A stretch of 64,000 bases of DNA from Rutstroemia sp. NJR-2017a BVV2 (taxonomy: Eukaryota > Ascomycota > Leotiomycetes > Helotiales > Rutstroemiaceae). The notes beneath the pieces were generated by a model, which did no database searches, was not told the DNA's origin, and worked only from the letters and a program-made list of their open reading frames with translations. The position numbers and the translations under genes are program-made. The stretch spans positions 372,001 through 436,000 of the forward strand of contig NJPS01000054.1 in NCBI GenBank assembly GCA_002946415.1. The letters run 5' to 3'. Below are positions 10,387 through 20,985 of this stretch, piece by piece (within the stretch, counting starts at the first letter, position 1; each line of letters begins with the position of its first letter).

Positions 10387-11037
10387 TCACAGCGCCCAGT
10401 GAACCTTCTTCTTCGGTCTTGGACTTGCAACGGCTTTGCTCGAAATCATCGCACTCGCCGGCGCGCTAGCAATCTCTTTTGGTGACTTCTCAATTTTAGT
10501 TTCGTCCTCCTCCATTTCCTCCATTATTGATCCTAGATCTGGACTTGGTTCGCGCCATGAATGTGGTCTACGTAGTGGCAGGCTTCTTGTTTGACCTCGA
10601 CCGCGACCTTGCGGAGGCGTAAGTCGTACGCTCGCCCGGCCCCTCGAAGATGAGAAGTCCGGGATGACGATGCCGAGTCCCCTGAGTTGTTCTCCCATTC
10701 TGTGTGCAGCGCGAGACTCCCTGCCATTCGTGTGAACTTGTGTGAAATCCTTCAAGCTGAGAGGCATAGCGAAGCCAAATGAGACATCTTCGTCTTCGGC
10801 GATTGGCGCACGTTGTAATGCGGAAGGAGATACCTCTCGAACTTCGGGTTTGGCTTCATCGTCGGATTCGATACCCGCAGATAAGTCGTCGATGTCTTCA
10901 TCTGTGATTTCGTCGGGTGAGGTGAGGAAGTAAGAGAACGGATCGTCGTCGATCGCTTCAAATTCTGCTTCATTGGGGCGCAGATGGATGATAGTAGGAG
11001 GCCATGAGTCCCGACGGTTGAGCTCGTTGAAAGGCAT
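10387..11037 (-). CDS. Conserved-type acidic fungal protein of unknown function
   Basis: Single exon, 216 residues, ATG at 11037. The N-terminal third is very acidic (SPDEITDEDIDDLSAGIESD). The middle is Arg/Gly/Ser-rich. Near residue 160 it has HSWREPSPDLGSIMEEMEED, and the last residues are basic, ending PKKKVHWAL. A SWREPSPD block plus a basic -VHWAL-type terminus is, as I recall, a pattern seen in an uncharacterised ascomycete protein family. No enzyme motif, signal peptide or membrane span is visible, and most of the chain looks disordered. The convergent neighbour ends at 8917. Confidence 0.65.
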   Translation of the reverse strand: MPFNELNRRDSWPPTIIHLRPNEAEFEAIDDDPFSYFLTSPDEITDEDIDDLSAGIESDDEAKPEVREVSPSALQRAPIAEDEDVSFGFAMPLSLKDFTQVHTNGRESRAAHRMGEQLRGLGIVIPDFSSSRGRASVRLTPPQGRGRGQTRSLPLRRPHSWREPSPDLGSIMEEMEEDETKIEKSPKEIASAPASAMISSKAVASPRPKKKVHWAL

Positions 11038-12459
11038 GATGTATGAGAGGAGAGAGTAAGTGAAGAAATAAAACTTCTGAATAGATCCGGCTCACGGCCG
11101 GTCTATGTACTTTTGTGGCGAGTGCGGGGATGATACTGATCAGCGCTCGAAGATATTCAAATGTGGAGAATATCTGTGACGATAAGAGGGAAAGTGCATA
11201 AATATGTACCAAAAGAAAGAAAGATATTCATCGGAATGATTTAACTATATAGTTAATCACGCTGTAGCCTTATCAGAGCCTCTAGTCATTCAGAGTCGTA
11301 TTGCGCCCTATAAGATGGTGTGCATGTGGAAAATAATGAATCATCCTTGTGAGACATGCACACAGTGCACATACGAGTTTTCCACGAAATTCCAAGGCAG
11401 TGCTCATGGACCATGGATGAGGAGAGTCACAAATGCATTAAAAACGGTAATAAGAGAGCGACAAGAGAGAATTTCCGTCCTTTCCATAGTAGCATATGTA
11501 GCATATTCCATGTGTGACTCCCAGTAAGGACAAGCTTGATAGAAAATGGGCGTCGTGGTGTATGGTGCTGTGTGGAACTCGTGATTGTTTGGACAATTAG
11601 AAATGGAAGGAATGGCAGCCTTTGGACCAGTCCGGTGACTCCAACGAGATTCATAAGCAGCAAATCAAGCCACAGGCACAATTGTGATGAAATAGACGAC
11701 TCCGATAGGTCGAAGAATGTGCCGAATGGCTCGCACTAATCGTTCCGATGCAGGTGTACATGATCAAGAAAAGGTCACCGTCGGTGGAGTTGATGCTGGG
11801 TTGTGTGCGTGCGGATTTGTGTTCGTGTCGTGACTGGCGCAGTGTGGTGTGGAATCGCAGATTGGAGGTGGGGAGTATGGCAGATTGCAAAGATCGATAC
11901 GTAAGGTTGCTATGGCTGGTTCGTGGGGGGGAGACGGTGATGTTCAGATCTAAGTGCAGATCTGAGTGCAGATCTGAGCGCAGATCGCGAAAGGAAGGCG
12001 GGCGCAAAGGGCGAAGAGGGCCCGCGGGTGGTTGGTAGTGGATGGCCGTGTAGGTCGGTGTGCGCTGCGGGTTTGAAGGCTTGACTCGTTTGGCTGATAA
12101 GGTTAACAGTGGTGATGGCGTCGATCCGTGTTGGTGTTGGGCTGAGCTTGATTCTGACGGCGGTGCGGGGCGATGAGAAACCAGGGAACGACGGCGTACG
12201 CTAGCCTCTTTAAGCCCTCTAGGCTCTTTTCTACGGTCACGTGTCGGTACACCAAGGACTGACCCGACGAGTAAGAGGTGCAGAAGACTTCCTATCGGTA
12301 ACCGCGCGTCTTGAAACAAATCAGCTCGTGTTTCCGCAGAGATTTCTCATGCCTCATGCCTCGCCCTGCCGACACTGTGCCACTTTATTGTATCATATAT
12401 CATAATCCATACACATATTCGGATCTCACTTATCTGGCTGTCAAGATCTCGCGTCATCG
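11038..12459. other. Intergenic stretch with a short tandem repeat; doubtful long ORF on minus strand
   Basis: Lies between the divergent starts at 11037 (minus) and about 12460 (plus), so it carries both promoters. A 222-codon minus-strand frame (11651-12319) is low-complexity Ser/Arg/His-rich and partly encoded by the 12-bp repeat at 11946-11988. I do not accept it as a gene without transcript evidence. Confidence 0.4.
11946..11988. repeat. 12-bp imperfect tandem repeat, about 3.5 copies
   Basis: The core CAGATCT[G/A]AGTG recurs with one or two substitutions per unit, each unit carrying an AGATC core. It sits in the intergenic region upstream of the phosphatase-fold gene. Confidence 0.8.
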
Positions 12460-13700
12460 TTGAAGTGGGTGCAGCTACTCAAGCGCTCCGTTTATCACGC
12501 TGCCAGCTGCGCTATTTTTATATTAATATTATCCACTTGGGTACTGCGGAATATGACACAAATCGACTCTCTGTCTCAGCGCGAGAACAATGACGAAAGG
12601 ATTAATACTCCGACTTCTCCTGACTGCAACATTTCCACTTCCAATTCCAAGTCATGTTTGATTCCCATCCGCATTATCACGCACAATATCCGATATGCCA
12701 CCACATCACCATTCAAAGGAGAAGAACCTTGGTCGGTCCGATGTCCTTTGGTTTGTTCACAACTCGTGTTCAACTCAATTCTTCCAGAGACGTTCGTTTC
12801 TCTTCAGGAAGTCCTGCATTCTCAACTTATGGATATCAACGATGCCTTGAATGATCCTACGGTGCTTGGGGGTCCTTGGTCTCATATTGGGGTTGGCAGA
12901 GATGATGGAAAGGAGGCCGGGGAATATTCACCTATCTTCTATCGACCCGATGTTTGGCAACTCCTCACCTGGAAAACTGTCTGGCTTAGCGAGACACCAG
13001 ATATACCTTCTAAAGGGGTGCGTCTATCTCATCCCCTGCTCTCATGTTTGCGCCAATGTGGTTTTGGGTACTTTACTTTCCAAATCCCGCGACTCTTGCT
13101 ATCTGCCGAGCTACGTACCATTTTCCCTTCCCACTTCTGTTTGCACTTACCTTGAAAGCTTGCTTTTACATCTACTTTTTCTCACGTTATGTGGTTGACC
13201 TATCCTTGTAGTGGGACGCTGGGTGCATCCGACTGGTCACCTGTGGTGTTTTCCAACATCGCCATACCAAGCAAAAAGTCGTCGTCCTAAACACGCATTT
13301 GGACAACTCGGGTGCCATCTCACGACAACACAGCGCAAAGATAATTCTAGGAATTATTGACGAGATGTTGAAGGTCCAGAGTCCAGTGACTCTCCTACTT
13401 ACCGGAGATTTCAACAGCCCCCCGGATGACCAAGCGTACCAAATCATGATAGCATCCGACTCAAGCATGCAAGATACCGGTGAAACCGTCCCGAAGGAAA
13501 AACGGCATGGCAACGAGATGACATTTACTTCATTTGGATATGTGGATAATACACCTTCTCGCATAGATTTCATCTTCTCTGCGAAGGAAACGAATGTCAG
13601 GTTGGGAGCACATGCGGTTCTGAGCAATCGTTTCGACGATGGAATATACCTTTCGGACCACAGAGCAGTGGTTTTAGACCTCGAGGTATTCTCGCAGTAA
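12460..13700 (+). CDS. Endonuclease/exonuclease/phosphatase-fold protein with N-terminal membrane anchor
   Basis: Exons 12460-13017 and 13212-13700, with a 194-bp intron (donor GTGCGT, acceptor TTGTAG). The join is in frame and restores SKG-WDAGCIRLVT, a block typical of this fold. Catalytic-type motifs in order are THNIRYA (residues about 74-80), SLQEV (metal-binding Glu), LNTHLDN, TGDFNSP and the terminal SDHRAVVLD (His general base). The family covers DNase I-like nucleases and phosphodiesterases; the substrate cannot be told. A hydrophobic stretch (CAIFILILSTWVL, residues 17-29) would anchor or secrete the protein. The start is uncertain. The frame is open from 12406, but its first ATG is at 12553, after the hydrophobic segment, so either an upstream exon supplies the start or the protein begins at 12553 as a 317-residue soluble form. 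Confidence 0.8.
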
Positions 13701-14326
13701 TTACTTGGGCGGCGTGTCAGGAGCTGGAAGTAAGCATGCAATTGAGCAGGTGTCAAGGGTGGATTGGATGACTTTTTCCAGTACTAGTCGCATCCTACTA
13801 TAACTTTCTACTTTGCATTCAGAAATCGCAGTGTCAAGTGACAGCAAGATTTCGTAGATGATTTTTGCTTGCAAGCGCTTAACTGCTATTCATCTGATTC
13901 GTACCATTGAAACAACCCTTGACCTTGAAAAGTTCAACTTCAATCACGTGACCGTAAAAACTCCGTGTAGGCATGATGGAACTTCACAGCGATGACCAGG
14001 AGATCGAAGTCGAAATCTCTTGTATATTCTCAACTGGCTGGCCTCAATACTTTTTGAAACAAAAGCAAGACCAAAAATGATTCTGTCGACATTGGTTGGC
14101 GAAAACAGGGGGTTAGGAATTGACAACGGCTATATCCGTAAATCCGAAAGCCTAGAGTATATCTGCCATCATATTTCTTGCACGCCCATTCTTACATCCC
14201 CACTTCAACACAACGTCGGATTTATTTTCGATTACTCAATCCCCCGCCTTGTTGCCATTTTTTCCCCCGAGCCTTAACCTGCGTTGCTTACTTAGAATAA
14301 GCGCGACGAATTGTGTTTATACAGAT
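13701..14326. other. Intergenic stretch, promoter side of the Zn2Cys6 gene
   Basis: No ORF with coding character. The last about 100 bp before 14327 are the likely promoter/5' UTR of the transcription factor. The upstream gene ends at 13700 in the same direction. Confidence 0.45.
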
Positions 14327-16552
14327 ATGAGGAACGCTCGAGCGTGTGAGGCTTGTCGAGCAAGTAAAAACAGATGCTTCTTCGCCGATGAACATACAGT
14401 CTGTCAACGGTAATTAGACGAATCGAAGCTTTTTGATTTGCGTTTCTAAGAACATCTCAGATGCGAGCAATCCAGAATCCGATGTATCGTACGCGATAAA
14501 GCAAGACCACGACGAGCTCGAGGTGCAAAAACTACGGTTCAGTCACGGGACAGCCCCAAGCTTTCGAGCACCTCCTTATCAAAGAGCCCCGCTTCAGAAG
14601 GAGAATTCGCAATTGATCTACCCGCTACTGTTTACCATGATCCAACAAAAGATGTTGAAGACCTCGAAAACTATCATAAGAGTGTGTTTTCAGATGCCAA
14701 TATTCCGTCAACCACCCCATTGAAACCCGGTCTATCTTCAACGCCGCAGCACCTTGCAGGTCGAAAAATCACCCTCACTCAAGCTACACACTTACTTCAT
14801 AATTTCCTTCCTAAACTGCCTTTCTTCCCATTCATTATACTTCCCACCAATCCTAAGATATCCACTCTTTCTAAGACATCCCCTTTCCTACTTCTTGCTA
14901 TTCTCACTGTCTCATCAATCCCACATCCGTATCTTCATCATCAAATCGACCACGAATTCCGTCGCATTTTAAGCCTCAAACTCATTGTTGAATCGCAGAA
15001 GTCACTTGACTTTCTACAAGGTCTACTTGTCTACATCGCATGGTACCCTATGCACACAAAGCCTAGATCGAATCCCTGTTTCATGTACATGAATCTAGCG
15101 ATATCTTTAGCCACAGATCTCGGCTTGGAACAGCTGGAACTGAAAGTCAATCCCTTTTCTGATGCTGACACGAAAGGTCTTGTTGATGAACAGGGTAGAT
15201 GGACTATCGAGGCTAGGAATACAGCCATAGGCTGTTACGTTTTAAGTTCTTCGTAAGTCTTGCTGTTCGAGATATGACGTCTAGACTGATGATTTTTGTA
15301 TAGACTAGCGCTATCTTTCGGGAAACCTCAAAACTTTCCTTACAAGGAGCATTTATCCACCGATGCTGACCCAGTGAATACATCACTCATGCTTCTCCAG
15401 CGCATTTCCGAGCGAGCTGCCGAGACATGGACTATCACTAAAAATCAAAACATGGATGCTTTCAACACCGAATTTCATATTCAGCTTCTCATTTCCGAAC
15501 TAGAAAACTGGAAACAGAGTACTCCAAAATCAATACTAACAATGCGTAAGCTGCCACCCACTGTTCCACCCCACACTCCAGCTAATCAATCGCTTCCAGC
15601 CCTTATCTCTCTTCAACAAAAATACACACACGCCTTCATCTACTCCTCTGCGCTCAATCTTCTTCGCAAAGGCTATCGCCCTCAATTCGCATTCCAACCA
15701 CCCCCTTCACCCCAAAACCTCCACATCCTTCTCCAATCCTGCACATCCTATTTTTCATCTTTCCTTTCCCTTCCCCAAACCCACTACACCCACTTCAACA
15801 TTTCCCATTACTGCCAACTCATCCACTGCATCATCTCTCTCACACGCCTCTCCTTCGTCCTCGCCGAAGTCGAAAACTGGACTGCAGAAACCACGCGCGA
15901 GAAAATCGGCCTGAGCATGTACCTCGAAGCGCTCTGTTTCCGTCTGTCTTCGCTGTCGAGTTCGCCCCCTGTGGATATGGATGGCATTGGACCGGAGCCG
16001 CAGCCGAAGAAGAAGAAATTCGATATGAATTTCGTCATGACGTCGATGCTGAATTCGGTCAAGCGGTCTTGGGAAGACCGCGTTGCGCAGATTGTACCGC
16101 GGCAGCAGAGTGTTGATCAGAGACTGTTCGCGAAGGGGAAATGCCCAATTCATGATCAGGGACTGATGCTGTATCTTGAGAATGTGGATTTTGATTTTCC
16201 GGAAAAAGACTTTGAAGATTGGGTTAGTAGTGGGGGCGCAGGTGGGAGTGAAGGCGTGGCTGGAAACGAGTTGGCGATGGGTTGGAGTGGGAATGGTGCG
16301 GCGGGGGATGCGGTGAGTGCGTGGGATGGAAGTATGGTTGGGAATACGCCCGTCACGACTAGTGTGGGGACGCCGGGGAGTGCGGGTTTGGCTTTAGGGG
16401 ATGCAGCTGCGGGGAATGCAGCTGCCACTGCAACTGCAAATGGAATTTGCTATCATGATTTGTGGGCTACGATGACTTGTTCGTGGGCTGAACAACCTTG
16501 GGATGGAGCGGGGGAAAGGGGAGGCGATGGTGATGGTGAGGAGGTTGGGTAG
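14327..16552 (+). CDS. Zn2Cys6 fungal transcription factor
   Basis: Three exons: 14327-14409, 14461-15252 and 15304-16552, joined in phase to give 707 residues. Residues 7-36 form the binuclear zinc cluster C-x2-C-x6-C-x8-C-x2-C-x6-C (Cys 7, 10, 17, 26, 29, 36), starting RACEACRASKNRC. The first intron falls inside the Arg codon between Cys26 and Cys29. The long middle part, with LQGLLVYIAWYPMH and LAISLATDLGLEQ, has the helical pattern of the fungal-specific regulatory (middle homology) region. The C-terminus is Gly/Ala-rich and probably an activation region. Such proteins bind CGG-containing DNA and regulate metabolic or secondary pathways. The neighbours give no clear target pathway. The intron donors are GTAATT and GTAAGT. 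Confidence 0.88.
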
Positions 16553-18523
16553 AAATCAGGAAGGTGAATGATGCTGATATCTTATTTCTCGCGTCTGAAT
16601 CTATGCTCGGTGTCTCTTCTCGATCAAGAGCTGGCACTCATTTATCCTTATCATCTTAAACCCTATTTATCTCTCTCTCTGTCTTGAAACCCCCCACTCT
16701 CCAGTAACTAACCCATATCTACACCTCGCAAATTGTTATAGTTATATGTCCACCACTTTTAATCAATTACTTATATTTCTCTTGCCCTTTCTCTCTTTCA
16801 CTGTGATGTTTCATCTCTTAAATAAACCTACTCCCCGTGGGCGGGTAAAGGGAGAGGAGTGGAGCATTGAAGATGGCGGTTCGGGTGATGTTGACGATGC
16901 TGGTAGTTGCCGCAATGGTTCTACTCAAGGAGTATATATGAGTATAGTAGCTGCCTAACGGGGAAGGAAGTATAGGGGATATAGTTCATGAAAAGAAAAA
17001 GAACAAGAGAAGAAACCTGGCTAATTCTTCGCTCACACGCAAGGGACTTGGACAAGGAAAACGTCGTGCTCGAAAGTGGGATGCAGACCATGGTGAACTT
17101 ATTATCGGAGTGGTACCGTGGGAATGGTATAGGGTAGATATCTTGGTAAGAGGAGAGATGAACAAGGAGATGGGGAGATAGAAAATGATATGAGGAGAAG
17201 AAGAGGAGGATTTGGCTTGAGTTTGGGATGCTACATGGGGAAGTTTGTGAGGAGAATATAGCTTGTTAGCTATCTGCCTAGTAGTTGAATCGCTGCTGGG
17301 TACTTGGGGCGAACTTGTGGTTAGGCTGCGAACCTACTCACCGGGTGGGTTGGAGAGCTGGAAAACCAACCCATGGGTATCCATTTCGAAGCCTTCTTGT
17401 GGTTGATAAATTTCGATTGAGCTGCTGAATGGATAACATTAGAATTTTTGATAGGCGGAGAGACGGAGGTACTGATGTAGAAGAGAATGTACCTGTTACC
17501 GTGTTCAAGGTATAGCAAGAGGGTAGAGAAGAATTGGGTTTTAAGATGGGATTTGGCTAGGGGAGCGGATGGATAGTTGAAAAGTTGGAGAAGTTAGAAA
17601 AGTTAAAAAGTTGGGTATGTAACGATTATCTTTTAAATAAATGAAATCAGATAACAGGGTATAAATAAAGAATAATGACCGTTTTGGCGTGAACAACTAT
17701 TCGCAAGCCTGGGCGATATACTCAATATGATGTCTACAATACGATACTACACTAGCTGTCATTTTGTAGTATTTACCGGTAGGCTGGTGAACTAAAACCC
17801 GTCGATTGAATAAGTATTTGCTTGGTATGAAGTAGAAGATGGTGTTCTGTATCTCATAGTAGAGGAATAATGACTGTGTTACCTCCTTTTTGAACCCCAC
17901 TCCACTAATTCGCACATCCGATCTCGTGGTGTATGTGCTATTGGGAGACATGTATTCTAAGTTTCTAACTTTGAGGCTCTTAAAATATCCATCTATAAAT
18001 TAGATCCACAGAGAGCCACGAGAGCCACCATAGAAGCCCTAGGCGTCCATCATCTAAACCACTCCCTAACCTTCAGCGGCTCTCTGAAACTCATCATGGC
18101 ATCATACTCCTGAACTCTAACACCCCCTTTGCTGTTGGTCTACGGTTCGGTCCACCGATTATAATTTCACCAATAAGAGGAGTAGCCTGGTAGGGTGAAA
18201 ATGCGGCGTGTATTCTTAGCAGAGTTTGCTAATTTATTGAAACCTGGGTCTAAGCCACTGGCGTTTACTTCGACCAGTAATCAGTATTCAACAAAACCGT
18301 TGTCATCTTGGGGTGGGACGACCATCAACCATTGCCATCTTCCTACATTCGGTCGGGGTGGCTGAGTTGCATGCAGGTGTAACCACATACCGAATATTCC
18401 ATTAGAGGTCACCAAGTTAAAAATTCATAAAGCGCAAAACCCACTAGAATTCTCTCTATGAAATTCGACTTCATTTAGCTACTCATCATCATCCTCATCA
18501 TCATCATCATAATCATCATCATC
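16553..18523. other. Intergenic stretch with repeat copy 2 and a microsatellite
   Basis: About 2 kb without a supported gene. A 70-codon frame at 16746-16958 has a hydrophobic start (LLIFLLPFLSF) but no other sign of being real. The stretch holds copy 2 of the dispersed repeat (17324-17385) and ends in a CAT/ATC microsatellite against the next start codon. Confidence 0.45.
17324..17385 (+). repeat. Dispersed repeat, copy 2, with hairpin
   Basis: GGCTGCGAACCTACTCACC is followed by a perfect 7-bp inverted repeat, GGGTTGG (17347-17353) and CCAACCC (17366-17372), around the loop AGAGCTGGAAAA. It then reads GGGTATCCATTT. The first block recurs directly at 9453 and inverted at 21727. The loop core recurs inverted at 21543. 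Confidence 0.6.
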
Positions 18524-18526
18524 ATG
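18483..18526. repeat. CAT/ATC trinucleotide microsatellite abutting a start codon
   Basis: A run of ATC/TCA triplets with two interruptions leads straight into the ATG at 18524, which is itself the last CAT-phase triplet. It lies in the 5' leader of the STAND-type gene. Confidence 0.9.
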
Positions 18527-20560
18527 TCGTTTGGCTTCGGCGCTAGCGATTTTGTTACTCTTACCAAAATTATTTACACAGTTGTTTCTTCCGTACACGA
18601 GGCTACAGGATCGACGCCGCAGTATCAAGCTCTTGCCAGAGCATTTGACAGCCTGCTACCAACTCTCGATACAGTCAGTCGTTTAAACACGGATACAGGT
18701 AACCAATTTCTTAAACCGGAGCTTCAAAAGGCTGTGAAAGATGCTGTGAACCATATCAAATCATATGAGCAAAGCCTTGGAAAGTATGCAAGAGCCTTGT
18801 CCGAGAAACCAACCGACACGAGTAGAACGAAGAGATTCTTAACTCAGATTCAATGGAAGGTTTATGTTGAGAGCACGATTAACACATTTCTCAATACCTT
18901 GTCTGCATTCACCAACACAATCAACATCCAATTAAATGCCAATGGGATGTAAGCTACTTCTGCTCGTCTACTTCATTACGGAAATTCGGAGCTGAAAACT
19001 TACAGAGTCACGTTATATGCGCTACATTCAAGCCTGAAAGCACATGGAGATAGTCTCCATGGGAGTCTGTTGTCCATTCAAGACATTTTCAAAGCCCACG
19101 AAGAGGCCCAAACCGAGCAATGGCAGGAAATCTTGGGACAATTTCGAACTCTCCTTCATGAGACCCAAGCGACGAAAAACCAAGAACTTAATAGAGAGCT
19201 CGTATCCATCAGGTATGATTTCTGGTTGCAGAGGTTCATAGTTCATGTTAACAGTAATCGCAGGGCACAAATTGCTGAGCTCTATGGTGGGAAAGGATTG
19301 GGTCCAGTAATGATTGCATCTCCCTTCAATGAAACCGGCGAGATATTTTCTGCTGCCGAGTTACAGTTGCTGGTAAGTCATCAGTTTTATTTCATATCTT
19401 ATATCAATATAGACATTCATGAATAGTCCGTGGGACGTGGCATTCTTCAAAATCTCCAATCGAGGTCAACCACAATGTTCCACATGGGCAGGGCCGCAGG
19501 GACATTGAATACCCGGACCAGAATATTGACGTGCACTGCTGCTTGTTGATTGATAATTATACTTGTCACATAAGCCATGACGACCTTTTTCCGCTGAATA
19601 GTATACTGAAATATGTTTTAGATGCGAAACCCGCAGATCAGTACTACTCTTTTATGCACAATTGCTAGAGAGTACCCGGGTCTCATACCCACAATACGGT
19701 CAAGGCTTCGCGAGTATCAAATGGTGGCTTCAGGGCTATCTAGTCATCCCATCACTGCTCGTCTCGTTGATTTCACTGCTTATGTCGTTGATGGAATCAC
19801 ATCAACCCTGAGGTTCCGGATCTTCTCTGTAGCACCCTCAAGCACTACGATCACCCATCCCCGTTTTGACACTCCAGGAGAGCTTGAAGTTGAGGACTTG
19901 ATAGCGGCCGAGTATATACTGGTGAATACTTGCATGTTACTTGGTCGAGCTATTAAAGCTCATCTTCCTGACGAAATCGAATTATTAACGTCCCAGGAAG
20001 ACCTAGACGCCCTCACATGTGGAAAGATTATTGAGCCATATCATGCAACAAGGAGTCTAGGGCTATATGGCCATGACGCGACCTCTGAAAAGATTTTCTG
20101 GCATAATCTCAGGAAAATGTGTGAACTGAGAAAGAAGGCTAGGGAACAAAACGCAGCGTGGCTCAACGGCATCTTTTTACTTTCGGATAAATTCTCGGAG
20201 CTAGAAAAAAGCTCCTTCGAGGTGGGAAGTGACGAAAATCAACTTTCTTCACTCAGTCGCCGCGAAGAATTGCAGATATTACTACGCCTTTACGAGATCT
20301 TGACTGCAAACCCTCCCCAATCGCAGATGAAGACACTGCATTCGCAAAAGAAAGCTGGTTTTAGAGCTAATATGTTATGGGACATGTGGACAGCTATCGA
20401 ACGTCATATGAATAACCATGACTATTTTACAATCAAGGATATGTTAGTACTCATATATCGAACAAGTGATTATTCAGCTAACATTATGAGAGGATCAAAC
20501 TTCAGCATCAAATTGCTCTGCAGAAAGCGGGAAAACGGCCAGGAGTTTATCGAGCTTTGA
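18524..20560 (+). CDS. Protein with fungal STAND-type N-terminal domain, C-terminal part unknown
   Basis: Exons 18524-18948, 19006-19372 and 19622-20560 (576 residues) join in phase. The first intron (GTAAGC...TACAG) is sure. The second (GTAAGT at 19373, TTTAG at 19621, 249 bp) is long for this genome. The N-terminus, MSFGFGASDFVTLTKIIYTV, followed by helices and the block QWKVYVESTINTFLNTLSAF, matches the helical N-terminal domain often placed in front of fungal STAND/NLR-type proteins and their orphan relatives. No NACHT or NB-ARC P-loop is present, so it cannot be a complete NLR. Exon 2 carries ELYGGKGLGPVMIASPF and exon 3 is mostly helical. Roles in recognition or cell death are known for some relatives, but none can be claimed here. 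The 3' end may be truncated; see 20641-20985. Confidence 0.65.
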
Positions 20561-20640
20561 TATATCGTAAGTTATATTATTAAGGCCTTGGTCTTATTTT
20601 TCCTTATAGATATTAACCATAAAATATATCTATAGGACAA

Positions 20641-20985
20641 ATGATGGTAAACGAACTTAATAAAGCTGTAGATTGGGACCTCGGTTTCTCAGTATCTTGT
20701 AGCCGAATCCTTCAGCGATACTCAGAGGATGACGACGAAGAAAGTAGCCAAGAATCAACTGACGAGGATATAATTCTCCCCCTCAAAACTATCTTATCGT
20801 CTAACTCTATAGTATCGTCTGACTCGATGGTATACTATACCTTTGCTGAACTTTTTCTTCTCGCTGATCATGATCCAATGGCTGCACTAAATGAGAAGGT
20901 TTGGGATCCTATTTCTGTATTTCTAATCATCGTTCGTTTCATCTATACATTCTGGTTTCCTTACTGTTGGTACATATCAGGTTAG
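20641..20985 (+). CDS. Small acidic ORF with C-terminal hydrophobic segment; possible detached 3' exon
   Basis: 114 codons, ATG at 20641. An acidic Ser-rich stretch (SEDDDEESSQESTDEDI) precedes a hydrophobic C-terminus (ISVFLIIVRFIYTFWF) that could span a membrane. It follows the preceding stop by 80 bp, a space containing an intron-like GTAAGT and a CTATAG. It could therefore be a small gene or the original 3' end of the preceding gene, cut off by the TGA at 20558. A GGTTAGT donor at its own end (20981) suggests more exons, perhaps 21090-21299. Low confidence. Confidence 0.3.
   Translation: MMVNELNKAVDWDLGFSVSCSRILQRYSEDDDEESSQESTDEDIILPLKTILSSNSIVSSDSMVYYTFAELFLLADHDPMAALNEKVWDPISVFLIIVRFIYTFWFPYCWYISG

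Noticed and set aside
11651..12319. 222-codon minus-strand ORF with a hydrophobic start
   Set aside because: Low-complexity Ser/Arg/His content, partly made by a 12-bp DNA repeat, and located in a divergent promoter region; no recognisable motif.
16746..16958. 70-codon ORF with a hydrophobic N-terminus
   Set aside because: No cleavage-site pattern, no conserved Cys and no support from context; too weak to annotate as a secreted protein.
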